Shown one piece after another: positions 37,001 through 49,198 of a stretch of DNA of 64,000 nt (position 1 is its first letter; each line of letters opens with the position of its first letter). This DNA is from Anaspis maculata. Lineage: Eukaryota; Arthropoda; Insecta; Coleoptera; Scraptiidae. The position numbers and the translations under genes are program-made. The notes beneath the pieces are model-generated. The model worked only from the letters and a program-made list of their open reading frames with translations, was not told where the DNA came from and made no database searches. Location of the stretch: the NCBI GenBank assembly GCA_949128115.1, contig OX421961.1:87837277-87901276 (forward strand). Direction: 5' to 3'.

Positions 37001-40000
37001 ATATGACGTCACTCGGTCAACCTCAATCGCAAACTAAAAAAGACCTGCTTTACGGGATTCCGATGCCTTTATGTTAAATCACTTTTGAAATGTCATTCGG
37101 TCATTCATTGTTCTTGATTAATAATAATTTAATTTATTCCCATAAAAACTACAACAAAAGTAGCATAGGATAATGTCAATTGTCAACATAGTATAGAGGG
37201 TGGTTGATATTTAACATTGATTATTACACAATACACACAACGCCCTAATTATTAGAGCTATAAGGATAATAATCACTTATCTATTTTCCACTGGCGCCAT
37301 CTGTCGCGCACTTGAGTCTCAATGTTAGTTATGGCACGCAAAAATTTCCTTGTTTTTTTCGGAGCCTGAATGAATGCGAAAAATCAAATAAAAAAATATG
37401 TGAACTCCATGCACGATGGCTCTAGTATACAGGGTGATTCATGAGTGACCTTACATAGGCTAATGGGAGATAGAGGACTTCGAGGCGAGTGAGGATCCAC
37501 TGAAGAAATTTTATTTTCTCCAATGGTTACGAAGATACAGGGTGTTTTGTGTGTTTCGTATGAAACTTTGATAAGCGATATTTCTGAAACCGCCAGAGGT
37601 ATTTTGTTGAAATTTGCCAGTAATATTTCTCTGTTGGAACTGATCCTGAAGCCATACCGGGTGAGTCAAAATCCAGGGCCGGGCTAGAAAAAAGGTGCCC
37701 CTTTTTTGTTTCATCAAAAAGTACATTTTCTGACCGCTTTTCTAAAAAACAGCTATCGGATTCAAAAAGCTAAGGAAAAAAGCTACAAGAATCACTCTTC
37801 AATTTAGATGGCACACCTAAACCGTTTCGACAATAAAATTGAAAGTAAAATTTGTGGGTGAGTTCACATTTTCGACCGGACATAATCGACTCATTGTCTG
37901 ATTGAATTCATTCAAAGTCATTTTTTACCTTGTCACTGTGGAATAGAAGGTCTTGGTTGAAAGAAAAATTCCAGAGCTGACCTTTTTTTTTATGACAAAA
38001 TCGAGAGTGAAACCAAAATTAGACTCGATTTGGTCATCAAAAAAAAATCTTCGGCTATGGAATTTTTCTTCCTACCAAGCCCTTCTATTCCACAGTGACA
38101 AGGTAAAAAATGAATTTGAATGAATTCAATCAGACAATGAGTCGATTATGTCCGGTTAAAAATGGAAACTTACCCACAAATTTTGCTTTTAATTTTTATG
38201 TCGAAACGGTTTAGGCGTGCCATCTGAATTGAAAAGTGATTCTTCAAGTATTTTTCCTCAGCTTTTCGAATCCGATAGCAGTTTTTCAGAAAAGCGGTCA
38301 AAAAATGTACTTTTTGATCAAATAAAAAAAAGGCACATTTTTTCAATCCCGGCCCTGGATTTTAACTTACCCAGTATGGCTTCAGGGTAAGTTCCAATAC
38401 AGAAGTATTACTGGTGAATTTCAAGAAAATATCTTCAGCCGTTTCAGAAATATCGCTTATCAAAGTTTCATACAAAACATACAAAACACCCTGTATCTTC
38501 GTAACCAATGGAGAAAACAAAATTTCTTTAGTGGATCCTGACTCGCCTCGAAGTCCTCTATCTCCCATTAGCCTATGTAAGGTCACTCATGAATCACCCT
38601 GTATTTTAATTCTTTTTTCCAAAACCTATTGGCGGAGGAGCCGCTCCATAGCTTTTCGGATTTATAAGCGAAGCTCGAGGCAAAGCTGCAGAAATTTTCT
38701 AATTTCATATTTGTTGTTAAAATATTTAGTTAACTGATTGTCCTCAAATGAAACAGAGGTGTCGTCGAGTCAAAGTGGATAATATCAAATTAGCGAGAAA
38801 ACGGACTGGACATTGGACTGGACTGAACTGGACATCGTTTGGAAGATATGGAAGATTCAGTTATCATGGAAAACCTACTGAGAAAAGATGTAAAAAAGAT
38901 AAAAAATCGCGAAAAAGTTGCCAAAATACTCAATATACTAAATAGGGAAAACAAGTAGGTATGTGTTGAAAAGTATCAAAATGATACTTCAGGAAACTGA
39001 ATACCTACCTACCCTACTTTTTCTGAATGGAAATCTACCTCTACAAACTTACCAAACTTATCCATTTTTGAGACAAAAACTACACTGATTCTTGACATAT
39101 ATCGTTGTAACTTGGGTTGTAACGAACTATTCCATACCCTAAGATAGCAATAACTGATTATTGTACAGATGTAATTCTGCTAGGTGTTGACATTATGCAA
39201 GAATTTTTTAATTTCTGCACTATTGACTTGAAAACTGGAATTACCTAGTGTAATTTGAGTCCCGACATGTCTCTCTTTCATAATATCTACGCGTATGAAA
39301 CCTGATTAGGTTTGATTTACTGGATATGGTAGGAGTAGGTTATAATTAGGTACTTATCTTCCTACCTATAATTAAAATACACTTAGATAGATAGGCATTA
39401 CAGCTTGTTCAACAAAGAAAATTAACTAATGAAGCTATTTTATGGATTAGCTGCTCGATTAAAAGTAAATTATAGGTAAAGGGTAGGTACCCATAAAGTT
39501 ATAATCAATTCCATCCACAGACTAATACATACAAGGTGAATCATTGATGTGGGAAGGAAAGCTCGGTTGCACCTTCCTACACCGTAATTGATAACGAAAA
39601 ATGAACCAAAGGTCATTGCAAATGGGCGGCAAAGGTGCAGTTCATTAGATTATTTCGCCATATACAGGTGCCCCATTTTTGCAGAGCAGCCTTCAACCAT
39701 TTTTGTTTAAAATGGCATCCCCTGAATGTCTTTATTATTCGGATTTGCCCTCTTTAGACTTTATAAATCAGTTCAGTTTTTGCAATTCACTTCAGCTGTT
39801 CAGAAGTTTTTTCTACAAAACGCGCGTTGGCAGAACTTGTTGAAAAAATTGCAAGGCATTTGATTTTTGGCATATCAAGTTGGGACTTTCAACAACTCTG
39901 TCTAATCAACTGTCTGGAATATCTTGGCGGCAAGATCGTCTATTTGCATTTGGCATCACTTTGCAGTGCCACATAATTCTGTGAAACTATAAAGGGCTAG

Positions 40001-43000
40001 GTAAAACTTGATTTTTTCAAATTGCACTCCCTATATTTCATGACTTATTCATATGCAGTATCTCTTTTTACAACTTTTTCAATTCATATTTTTTTTCTCT
40101 GAAGCCAGTAGTTTAGGAGATAAACTGCTGGACAACGAAGTTGTCGGTATCGAAAAAATGGTTCGACTTTGAAGACCAATAACTTTCGACTGCCGAATGC
40201 GATTTCCGTTTTGTTTATTGTGTTAATTAGCCTAATGCTTCCGCGACCTATCCTGTGAAAGTGAATGTTGAGAAACTTCATGTAAAATTTCTACAGGGTG
40301 ATACGTAAAATGCTGCAAAATTGTACCGACTTCATCGTACCCCCATTTGCCGATTTTTTTCAATGTATTCTAATACAAAAATCATGAAGTGTGGTGTCTT
40401 ACCTCGGAACGGTTTTGGAATTATCCGGATTGGAAGTCTAACATCGGAGATATAGATTTTTATTTTGAATGTTACAGATTTGCCTTGTTGGCACGCGAGA
40501 TTAGGTCACTTTTAATGAATGGATGTTGACATTGAGCAAAATTGTTCGTACAACAGTCCAGGACAATTTCACTCTCAACACAACCCGAATATTTGGTGTG
40601 GGGCCAAGCAGGGGGCATTTTTTTAAGTGGTTGTCACTGCCTGTTCTTCGTATGTTGGATTTCGTCAGAATTTCATCAGAATTTTAGATATGGAATATGT
40701 TCTATTTGCAGATTTAAGCCCCTGAACATGGTAACGATGTGAAACTTCAGTGTCCGAGTGAAGTAAAGCCCCCCTGGACGTTATAATTTTTGTGCTTGTG
40801 CTATGCCTAGTTTCGTAAATCTGCAATATTCAACATGAAAATTTATATCTTTGATGTTAGACTTTCAATCCGGGAAGTTCCAAAACCGTTTCGATATAGG
40901 ACACCACTTTTCATAATTTTTGTACTTATTAGAAAATTAAAAATATATATATTTTTGAAAAATGGGATTGAAAATACCATTTTACGTATCACCCTGTAGA
41001 AAATTCAAATGAAGTTTCTCAACATTCACTATTATAGGATGGGTTACGGAAAGATTAAGCTAGTTAACGCAACAAACGAAATGGAAATCGCAATCGGCAA
41101 TCGAGAGATATTGACCTACAAAGTCGGGCCATTTTTCCGATACCGACAACTTCGTTCTCCAGCAGTTTAATAGGAGTTTATCGATATTGACTTTTTATTC
41201 ATGGTATGCATTTTTCAGAAAATCCTAATGATTTCTCAAACTATAAATTTTTAGGTAAAACATGAGGGTTGAAAAAGATGTAACATGAGATGCTGAATAC
41301 GACTTATTTATAAAATATAGAAGGTGCCATTTGAAAAAATCAAGGTATGGCCCTATACATCCTAGATCAAGGGACTAATACCAGTAATATCAATTAATAC
41401 TATTACCTACTAGTCTTACTACTATAGGTACCATCAGCTACCAGTACCTATACCACCCCCGCAAACCTTCAAGTCTGTGTAGGTATATTTTATATTATAG
41501 ACCGTGGTTTGTACTATCAAGTTTACATCATACGGCTTGCGCCATAAAGTTATCACCTATTATGAACGAAGCTTAACCCACGGTTGCGGTTGCATCAAAT
41601 AATTTAATCAAGAAATAGCTAATTTGGGATTTTCTGTCGTGAATTCTGGGTCAATGATGCCGCGGTTGATAGACTCAAGTGGAGAGCAATAAATTTTGGA
41701 CGTCAAATTTTTCGAAATTCTAAAAAAGCGACTAAGGGTGGGTTTAGTCAGCTTATTTAGCCACAAGTTTTAATTTTAGTCGCAAACGCAGCGACACCTA
41801 TTAGCTCTTATGAACCAGCTTCCTCAGAACAGCCAATAAATCGATGCAGCGCTTACGCCTAAAACTAAAACCGCGGATAGATAAGCTGACTGAACCCACC
41901 CTTAGCTCTGCAAGAGTTCTTGCGTTATGTATTTACCATAAGGCCAGCAACCCTGCCAATAATTCAATCAAATAATAACTACTATGAAAGCGGGACATGT
42001 CACTTTTTTGTAATTTGAAAAAATCTGACGTCGAGTATTTATTTTCTTACCACTCTGTATAAGTTGTTGTGAACAAAACATTTCTTCATAATTTTTCGTA
42101 AAACTCACGTTTCTCATTGGTCACTGTGCTAAAATTCACCAAAGTTCTCTAAGCTCTGCGCAGCGTTTGTTAGTCTAATAACCTATTCGAAACTTTACTA
42201 TAGGAGATAGAAATACCAGGAAATACAGTCCCTAACTGAACTTCAACGACCTAACATAGATGAATTATGATTACACACATACCAGGAATAGCGTTTATGC
42301 CACAATCGATGACCACAGCACCTGGCTTCACCCAACTTCCTTTTACAAGCTCAGGTTGTCCTATTGCAACCACCAAAATATCTGCTTTCAGGCACTGAAA
42401 CCAATTACACTTTTTAATTTTAAATAACTAAAAAAGAAAAGTCTATCGTTCAACTATGGCTACATAAACTAGGAAAAAATAGAAAACATTGAAATCTCAC
42501 TGATTATTGACAAACACGCGATAAGACTCCAATGGTCACCATAGTTTTCTAATCTCGAATAATTCTTGCTTAATTGTTGTTGGGTTCGGAAACCAATAAG
42601 TTCATCGTAAAAGATAAAATATACTATTGTATTCCTAGAAACAAAAAATCGCTAAAACAAACCTTTTCTTTTAGATCTTTGGTTTTTGAATGGCAAACAG
42701 TAACCGTGGCGTGGTTCCATTTCAGAAGTTCAGAAGCGGGAGTTCCCACTATTTTGCTTCTGCCTAAAACAACGGCTTCAGCTCCTGCTAGTTTGATTCC
42801 AGATCGTTTGGCTAGCTCTATGCAACCATTTGGTGTGCAAGGGAGAAATCCGTTCAAATCGCCTACAGCAACGCGTCCTTCGTTTATTGTATTCAAGCTA
42901 ATAAAAAATAAAAAATACTCTGTTCACGCCCCTCAAATTAAAATGTTTTTACTCACCCATCTACGTCTTTCTGCGGAGAAACTGTATCGGTGATCAAATG

Positions 43001-43467
43001 AGAATCAATCTTATTGTCAGAATCTAATGGCATTTGAACAATTATACCATGCACGTTAGGGTCATCGTTCAACTTCTGTAACTTCGCTAACAACTAAAAA
43101 GCAAGTTTTTTTTATTTAACGCACTTCAAATTCCTTTTAAACAGTACGTACCTCAACTTCTGTTGTTGTTTTAGGTAGTTTAATATGCTCAGCTTTGATT
43201 CCGATTTCACTGGCAGCTTTAATTTTCATCCTTATGTATACGTTAGAGTCCTCCCGTCCTCCAACTTGAACTATGGCCAAACCAGGTTGGAAAGCAGGAA
43301 GTTCCGCTCTAATTTTAGCAACATCTCTGGTCAGTTGTTCCCGAATTTCCCTAATATTAGAAAAAATATGTTAAAAAAATATATATTTGAAGCTACTGAA
43401 CAAATGGGAATTACTTAGCAATAGCGGTGCCTGAAAGCACTTGTCCTCTCACGTCGGTGGTAGCCAT
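31065..43467 (-). CDS. Mthfd1: C1-tetrahydrofolate synthase (trifunctional: methylene-THF dehydrogenase, methenyl-THF cyclohydrolase, formate-THF ligase), 11 exons
   Basis: Exons in transcript order: 43415-43467, 43152-43350, 42957-43093, 42663-42897, 42283-42394, 35420-35645, 35184-35357, 33128-33597, 31714-32395, 31217-31655, 31065-31154; 938 residues (human 935). N-terminal dehydrogenase/cyclohydrolase: YIRMK with the YxxxK catalytic pair Tyr56/Lys60, [12 protein letters not shown], and [16 protein letters not shown]-terminal ligase: [11 protein letters not shown]-loop near 382-392, [57 protein letters not shown]. It interconverts one-carbon folates for purine and thymidylate synthesis in the cytosol. 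No mitochondrial leader is seen on this start, and a TTTCAG just upstream suggests a non-coding or alternative first exon not located here. Drosophila counterpart: pug. Intron 35646-42282 is 6.6 kb and full of repeats. Confidence 0.97.
32428..32568. mobile_element. MITE 1 of 3 in the Mthfd1 intron 32396-33127
   Basis: TIRs ATACCGGGTGTTTATAAATG / (inverse) TTATAAACACCCCGTAT; the arms also share GTGATCGC-type words. About 140 bp. Confidence 0.8.
32635..32848. mobile_element. Hairpin MITE 2 of 3 in the Mthfd1 intron
   Basis: AAATCCTGCTTACTGGTAGA at the left and TCTACCAGTAAGGATTT at the right; inner TCTGCGATTGGA / TCCAATCGCAG also pair. About 214 bp. Confidence 0.8.
32949..33079. mobile_element. 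MITE 3 of 3 in the Mthfd1 intron
   Basis: TIRs AATAGGTTTGTTCCATCA / TGATGAAACAAACCTATT and inner AAACTAGTCAGAGCCAAT / ATTGGCTCTGACTAGTTT. About 131 bp. Confidence 0.85.
33755..33985 (-). mobile_element. tRNA-derived SINE (18453 family)
   Basis: On the minus strand the head reads GAGGAGCTTGTGGTGTGGTG (A box) with B box GGTTCGATACCC, then CTCGTCCCGAAAACAAG and later CCCTACCCTGTGTTGGAAT, all shared with the SINE at 18453-18803; the 3' end is missing. Confidence 0.85.
34039..34267. mobile_element. Hairpin MITE
   Basis: Arms AAAGCCGCATCCACATAGGA / TCCTATGTGGATGCGGCTTT, continuing with CAGTGGCAACGGC / GCCGTTGCCACT and GGTAAGAAA / TTTCTTACC. About 229 bp. Confidence 0.85.
36218..36945. mobile_element. 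hAT-like non-autonomous DNA transposon
   Basis: 728 bp, TIRs TATGGCATCCAGTCCCGGGA / (inverse) TAGGGCATCCAATCCCG, flanked by the 8-bp target duplication GTGTCGAG at 36210-36217 and 36946-36953. An 8-bp duplication is the hallmark of the hAT superfamily. No transposase ORF. Confidence 0.9.
37427..38604. mobile_element. 1.18-kb full-length palindrome (foldback) in the Mthfd1 intron
   Basis: Begins ATACAGGGTGATTCATGAGT and ends in the inverse (ACTCATGAATCACCCTGTAT). The arms run about 580 bp each, with landmarks TAGGCTAATGGGAGATAGAG, GATAAGCGATATTTCTGAAA and CAGGGCCGGG mirrored to the right. The loop lies near 38015 and is only about 20 bp. Confidence 0.93.
39985..41375. mobile_element. 1.4-kb compound palindrome in the Mthfd1 intron
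   Basis: Outer arms (AAAGGGCTAGGTAAAACTTG..., GACAACGAAGTTGTCGGTAT, GAGAAACTTCATG) mirror about 41030-41370. Inside lies a second palindrome, 40294-41000, with termini ACAGGGTGATACGTAAAAT / ATTTTACGTATCACCCTGT. The inner element sits at the symmetry centre of the outer one. Confidence 0.88.
41735..41902. mobile_element. MITE family B, copy 2
   Basis: Termini AGGGTGGGTTTAGTCAGC / GCTGACTGAACCCACCCT, same internal AGTTTTAATTTTAGTCGCAA and GAACCAGCTTCCTCAGAAC as the copy at 14182-14347. It lies inside a diverged relative of the 44283 MITE (about 41570-42150). Confidence 0.88.
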
Positions 43468-44282
43468 TCTTCTCAAGAAGTCTGAAAGCGAAAGAACTAC
43501 AGATGAATCCTGCTTGAAAATATATCGTGAAAATCGAAAACAAGATAAATGTATTTCTCATGCTTGGGGTTAAGAGTGTATCGTCAGTTTATCAAGTCTT
43601 AAGACAAGAAATATTATGAAGTAACATTTGATTTCGTTGAAGTATTTGGATGTTTCAATAACAAATAAGATATAAGTCGAATAAAACAATAATAATTATT
43701 TACTAACGTTTGCTATAACATATAATTTGGCACTTTAGTTTTTGCATCTGCGGTCCTTATTACTTTCGTAAAAAAAATACATAGTTATGTAAAACCAAAA
43801 CAGGCAGGTAGGTATATCACTGGACGTACAATTTAGTACTGATGCTAGAGTCATCAGTATCACCTCAATATCCATAATAACAAATTTCAACAAGATTAAA
43901 ATGAGTATTACTTACATAAATGCCACAGAATTAAAAATAATAGTACATTATATGTGCCTAATAATAATAGTAAGAAGCAAATTACGCGAGTAGGGAACAG
44001 TGGGCACGAACGAGCGTAGCGAGTTCTATTATTTTTAATATTTCAAGTATTTATTTATTTTTACTTCTCATCAAATTATTCCAAAAATAAGAGGTACTTA
44101 TGGTAATCGCGAAAGAATAATTCAAAATTTTCATTCTTTTCCTAGAATTCTCGTATCCTAACACATCAAGATCTGTCAAAATAAACAAATAAAAAAGTCC
44201 GTGTCAGTCGGTCTGTCAGTTTTTTTTTTAATCCGTTGAGAACCGACAACTGCCCTGGAGGCCCACTGTTGACTTGACTGGC
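43468..44282. other. Upstream region of Mthfd1; no gene seen
   Basis: AT-rich. It should contain the Mthfd1 promoter and a possible 5' non-coding exon spliced to the TTTCAG just upstream of the start codon. Nothing else supported. Confidence 0.45.
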
Positions 44283-44532
44283 TAACCCCCGGTTGCACCA
44301 AAGAATTCAATTATCAAACAGCTAGGTATATGAGGATTTTCTCTGGTGAATTCTGGGTCAATGCCAGTTGACTGACCATAGAAAATGCATACAAGCTCTG
44401 TTATTGTGGATTGAACAGTTTTCCATAATTTTTTGTAAAACTGCATTTTTCATTGAGCACTACGCTATAATTCACCAAAGAAAATCTCAATCAACTATTT
44501 CATGGTTAAATTTTTTGGTGCAACCGGGGGTA
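44283..44532. mobile_element. MITE with CCCCCGGTTGCACCAAA termini
   Basis: 250 bp; TIRs ACCCCCGGTTGCACCAAA / TTTTTTGGTGCAACCGGGGG. Inner GGTGAATTCTGGGTCAATG is shared with the diverged copy at about 41640. Confidence 0.85.
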
Positions 44533-45009
44533 AATGTTTAAAACTATTAGTTATTCATGAAGGGGATGTTTTTGCTGGAACGATGGAATGGCGTATTATT
44601 GGGTGCAGCAGTGAGACGCGCGCGATGTTCCAACATACACCGGGTTTGAAAAAAAAATAAGAATATTCCCCTCATACGTCAAAAATGCGATAATTCTCAT
44701 AAAAATGTCCAGAATTAATATAATAAGTGAAAATTTCATTCATCTGTCAAATCTGACATTTTAACAATGGAAGTGAAAGTTTTCCATTGTTGTTTGAACC
44801 AATCAGATTTGAATTAGGCGATAATTTGCACAAGTGTATTTTTCGATAATTTTCACTAGTGCATGAATCGATAATTTTTGTTGTGTTTCTATACTGAGAC
44901 CAACAGCAGACATGAAATCAAATATGTCATACAGTTAGTAGTGCCATCGTGCATCTCAGGACCTCCTTCACTCTTCTTGGGAAGCACTAATTGCGAATAT
45001 ACCGTCCGT

Positions 45010-45905
45010 TTTTTTTTCTAGGCCCCAGTTTATAGCGCCTTTATTATGGGTTTTACACCCAACATATTATATATTTTTGAAATCAGAAGAGCAAAATCTT
45101 TCGATTGATGGTATGTCAAATTATTTTTGACAGATGTCATTTTTTGACAATTGACGGAATAGTACTTGTGACACACCATTTTGAAGCCCATAAAATTCTT
45201 AGGAGAACTGTGTTTTCATTTCTAGAATAGGATGTCTTTTACAGCTTCTGGAGGTCGTTGAATAGGAAAAATTGTTAAAATTCAGATATACCTACTCAAT
45301 AATAATAGGTATTTTTAATATCAACTGATGATAATATTCTGATTTTGAATCGTCCAAATCAACGGGAGATTCTATAAGCACCTTATCTTTCAAATAGGAT
45401 CATAAAAAAATCGAGGGGGTCATACCTGGCCACCTCGGATACTATCGCGTTGGGCTGGCAGTTCCAATTCACCGGTCGTTGAATCTCTCATTCAAGGAAC
45501 AAGGAAACGGTCATTTCAAATAACTTCTTCAGGACAATTTTCGTTTCATTGTGATTATTTTTTGATTATTATCATTAGTTATTATTAAAAATACCTGTTT
45601 TGCCTACTTACGTACTTATTGAGTATTTCTGAATTTCAACAATGTTTCCTATTTGAAGACCTCCAGAAGTTGTGAAAGACATTTTATTCCAAAAATGAAG
45701 ACACAGTTTTCCTCAGAATTGAATGGGCTTCAAAATGATGTATCACAAGTACTATTCTGTCAATTGTCAAAAAATGACATATGTCAAAAATAATTTGACA
45801 TACCACCAATCCAAAGATTTTGTTCTTCTGATTTCAAAAATATATAATATGTTGGGTGTGGAACCCATAATAAAGGCGATACGCGCTGGGGCCTAGAAAA
45901 AAAAT
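45010..45905. mobile_element. Foldback element, about 0.9 kb
   Basis: Starts TTTTTTTTCTAGGCCCCAGT and ends CTGGGGCCTAGAAAAAAAAT. Arms of about 300 bp carry AACATATTATATATTTTTGA, ATTATTTTTGACA and GGAGGTC words mirrored on the right. The centre (about 45320-45600) is unpaired, unclassified sequence. Confidence 0.88.
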
Positions 45906-46559
45906 CTGTTGTGGGGCGACACAAAACTTTCCCGGCGGTATCCAGAGACGTCAGTAATGATTTTGATCGAAGTGTCCCTTCGGGAGGGGGCGATTCCATT
46001 TGGAAATTGATGAAAAAATTCTATTTGATCGAGCGTTTAGCGAGCATCCTGCATCCATTGTTGAGCGGACAGAAAAAATGACAGGTTAGGTCAGTTTTCC
46101 AAGGTGATGAAATGATCCAAAAGGTAGAACTAGGTAGCTAACTGTTGTGATATCTCAAAAATGCAATGCTGGTTCCTTATTGAAATTTTTGTTCCTACTT
46201 TAGATATGATGATGAAATTACAAAAACTTGATTGAAAACTTTCACTGCATCTGTGTGTCAAATTTCAACTCTATATTTTCAATTTAGAGCTTGGGCAGAC
46301 AAACCCAGACCCAATGTGCCACCTGAGGGCTTCCGATCAAAATCATCTACCCAAAGTCTAATCAGAACATTCCAGGCTGAACTTAGGCCTCCGTACCTGA
46401 TTTCGATTTGATCGGATCAATAATTCGGTAATTATCGTGACAGAACCGCTTAATTTGTACGATCGCATGAGTGGTTTTATATTTTCAGGAGGAAAATTTC
46501 CGGGAAATTGGAGAGAAATTATTGGAAAATGTTCAAGAACCAGTTATCTATTCTCTAAA

Positions 46560-47480
46560 AAAAAACAATTCCAAGAAATCTGTTCACTGAATAAAGAGTT
46601 GGAAAATTTGCAGTTTTTCCAGAGAGGAAAACTCGGCAACTGTTGATCCGATTTCGAAAATTTTTCCTCCAAAAATTAGCTCAATCTTTTCTCTAACTTT
46701 TATTCACAGCATGTCTGCACCTAAAATTAATATTTCGTGGGGCCTACCGCATGTAGAAGTTTGCATTGCGTTTTTCTCAAATTCACGGAATGTGCAAATT
46801 TCATTTTGAAAAAATTACAGTCGGAGAACCGAAACCGTGTCAACTCTGAAAATAGACCTGCACGACGCTCAATACAATCTACTTTCGATGTCAGTTGAAA
46901 TTTCCAAAAAAAAGTCGATCCCCGAGCAGGAATAAATTTTTGAGTGTAGTCCTGCTACAAAAGCGAGTCGTGCTGGTCGAAACACCGGCGAGAGCCCCTC
47001 CTGAGTGGCAACGGCCAGGAGAAATTTCGAAAATTCATTTCGCTCAACTGGAGAATGGTGGAAAACTGCAACTGCGGCCTCAATTTGACTCTTTTGTTGT
47101 GTTGATTCCTGCCAAATCTGGTTCCAATCCATCGGATAGATTTTGAATAAATGAGGGGTAAAGTTTTGAACTTTAACATTTTTTATTATTTGACAGATGA
47201 CAGATAAGGCAATGTTTCCAACTGTTCTGAATACAGTTTTCCAAGGGCTTTCAAATGACATATTGCAAGTTGAGTTCCGTGAGATATAGCTTCTGACATT
47301 TGATGATAGTGACAGTTGGGTTTGACAGATGACAGCCAAAAACTAATGGGCTCTTTTCAGGAAACAACCATGTTTGTATACCAAATATCAAGTCGATCCA
47401 GTCAACGTTACGGCAGTTATCGTGGAAGATCACAGACAGACACACACACACACACACATACACACATAGACAGACATCAT
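46560..47480. repeat. Single-arm copy of the foldback family
   Basis: Inverse of the 1-1340 copy without its MITE and SINE, ending in a (CA)n tract at 47440-47458. It supplies the empty site for the MITE at 424-770. Confidence 0.8.
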
Positions 47481-47939
47481 TCTGAAAATGGTCTTAATCG
47501 TCTTGGGGGACCTCAAAACGGATATATCCGGTGAAATCTCAAAACTTTTTTTCTGCACGATTACAATACTTTCCCTCCGTGTTCGTGGGTGGGCCGGGAA
47601 AGTAAAAAACGGACGGTATGTCGCCGACATAATTCCTTGGACCACAAAAACGGAGTCCTGTGCTGTAACGGCTTGGCAATGTAGACCAAATTTTCCACAA
47701 ATTCGTCTGTATAGTAGGTGCATCACCCAAAGAACCTTGCGACCCCGTGTTAATTGACCTTTCCAATTTTAGGAGATAGAAAGTACATGGTTTTTCGAGG
47801 TCACCTTTGACGTTTATGACGTTTGGACGTTTCGTTTCTGACTTTTGCGGGAATTTTGAATCGGTTAGCTATACTGTTCCCATTATCATGTGGGGAAAGT
47901 CACTAGAGCCCATAAGGGAGTTTTTAATGGACGAAGTAA

Positions 47940-48112
47940 TAGAGTTTTTTCGTAGTAAGATGCACGTGTCTGGTGCAGCGTGATCCCTGCTGGTGTTGGT
48001 GCAGCCACACTTCCATCAAGTTAGGGTCTTTCGTGAACCGGTGCATGGTTATGCCGGATGTATTCGTCTTATTCTCGCACTCGCATAGAGCGACACAACA
48101 CCCTTGAACCAT
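47940..48112 (-). pseudogene. THAP-type zinc-finger fragment
   Basis: The ORF starts MVQGCCVALCECENKT and continues MHRFTKDPNLMEVWL: the first Cys pair (C-x4-C), the hydrophobic/Phe position and the invariant Trp of a THAP domain. The second Cys and His of the C2CH motif are not found in frame, and no further exon with splice support was found. It is either a first exon or a transposon-derived fragment. Confidence 0.5.
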
Positions 48113-48696
48113 TTCTATAAGTATCTTCTCAGTTTTCCACTACATTATAACACACTTATTGGCAAGAACGAGGGTAAGAACAAGTGAAATCATGAAATCC
48201 ATGCTGAAATCAAATAAATACACGACAGAGCGCTTGTCAGATTCGAAAAGTTTCCCATTTGTCAGAAACGAAATGTCATATCTCAAGAAACATAGGGCGC
48301 TTTCCAATAACTGCGACAAGACGGATACACAATGTCAAAGTGCACTTGCCAGCTCAATTCTAAACTCAGCCTCGCCAATGTTTCGATTGTGTCGACATGT
48401 GGTGCTATTACTGCTATTGGAACGCTAGCTGTGTCAAATTGTGTTCATATGCGTCGAATTGTGCCCTTATACGCCTTATTGGGAAGCGCCCAATGACCTC
48501 GATTAACCGTATCTTATACGTATAGCTACTCTTATACGCATGACGTCACAGTAAAGAGAGACAACGGAAAATTGGAGACCTCAATTCTTCGGTCGTAGGT
48601 AGTGGTAGTCATTCTTTGACGACAATGACCAGAGTGACTAGTTAACAATGTCATAGGCGTGACAGATTTTTTGATTCATGAAATTTTCTGATAAAA

Positions 48697-48868
48697 TATA
48701 ACTCGTGCAATGAAAATGCATCTATAATTTTTGACAAATCTTCACTCATGCAAGTTAAGCTGGGAAAGGCACTCGTGCTCTACGTGCACTCGTGCTCTTT
48801 CCCAACTAAACTTGCATTCGTGCACATTTTCCAAAAATTATCGATAATTTTCATTGCACTTGTTATAT
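48697..48868. mobile_element. Hairpin MITE
   Basis: Arms: ATAACTCGTGCAATGAAAAT and CATGCAAGTTAAGCTGGGAA on the left, inverted on the right (TTTCCCAACTAAACTTGCAT, ATTTTCATTGCACTTGTTAT). The loop is a pair of CACTCGTGCTC repeats. Confidence 0.8.
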
Positions 48869-49198
48869 TACTTCTGATAATTGCACTAACACGTCAACAA
48901 AATATTGCCGATTATTACATACAACGCCCTTGATTATTAGACCTACAAGGATAATATTCACTTATCTAAATCCCACTGTCAATAGCAACGGAATAAAATT
49001 CATGTAAACAACAAAATCTGACAGCTGTCACTTCGGACTTCTTTTATGTAATAATCTTCAAAATATCACTGGTGCTCGAGATTTTCCCAGATAATTTTGG
49101 CCAGGCGTTTCCCTCGGGCTGATTGTCCCTGGATAAATGCCCTCCTCCTACGGAGTCGGGCATTTATCGCTACAATCAGCACTCGCGATCGCCTGACC

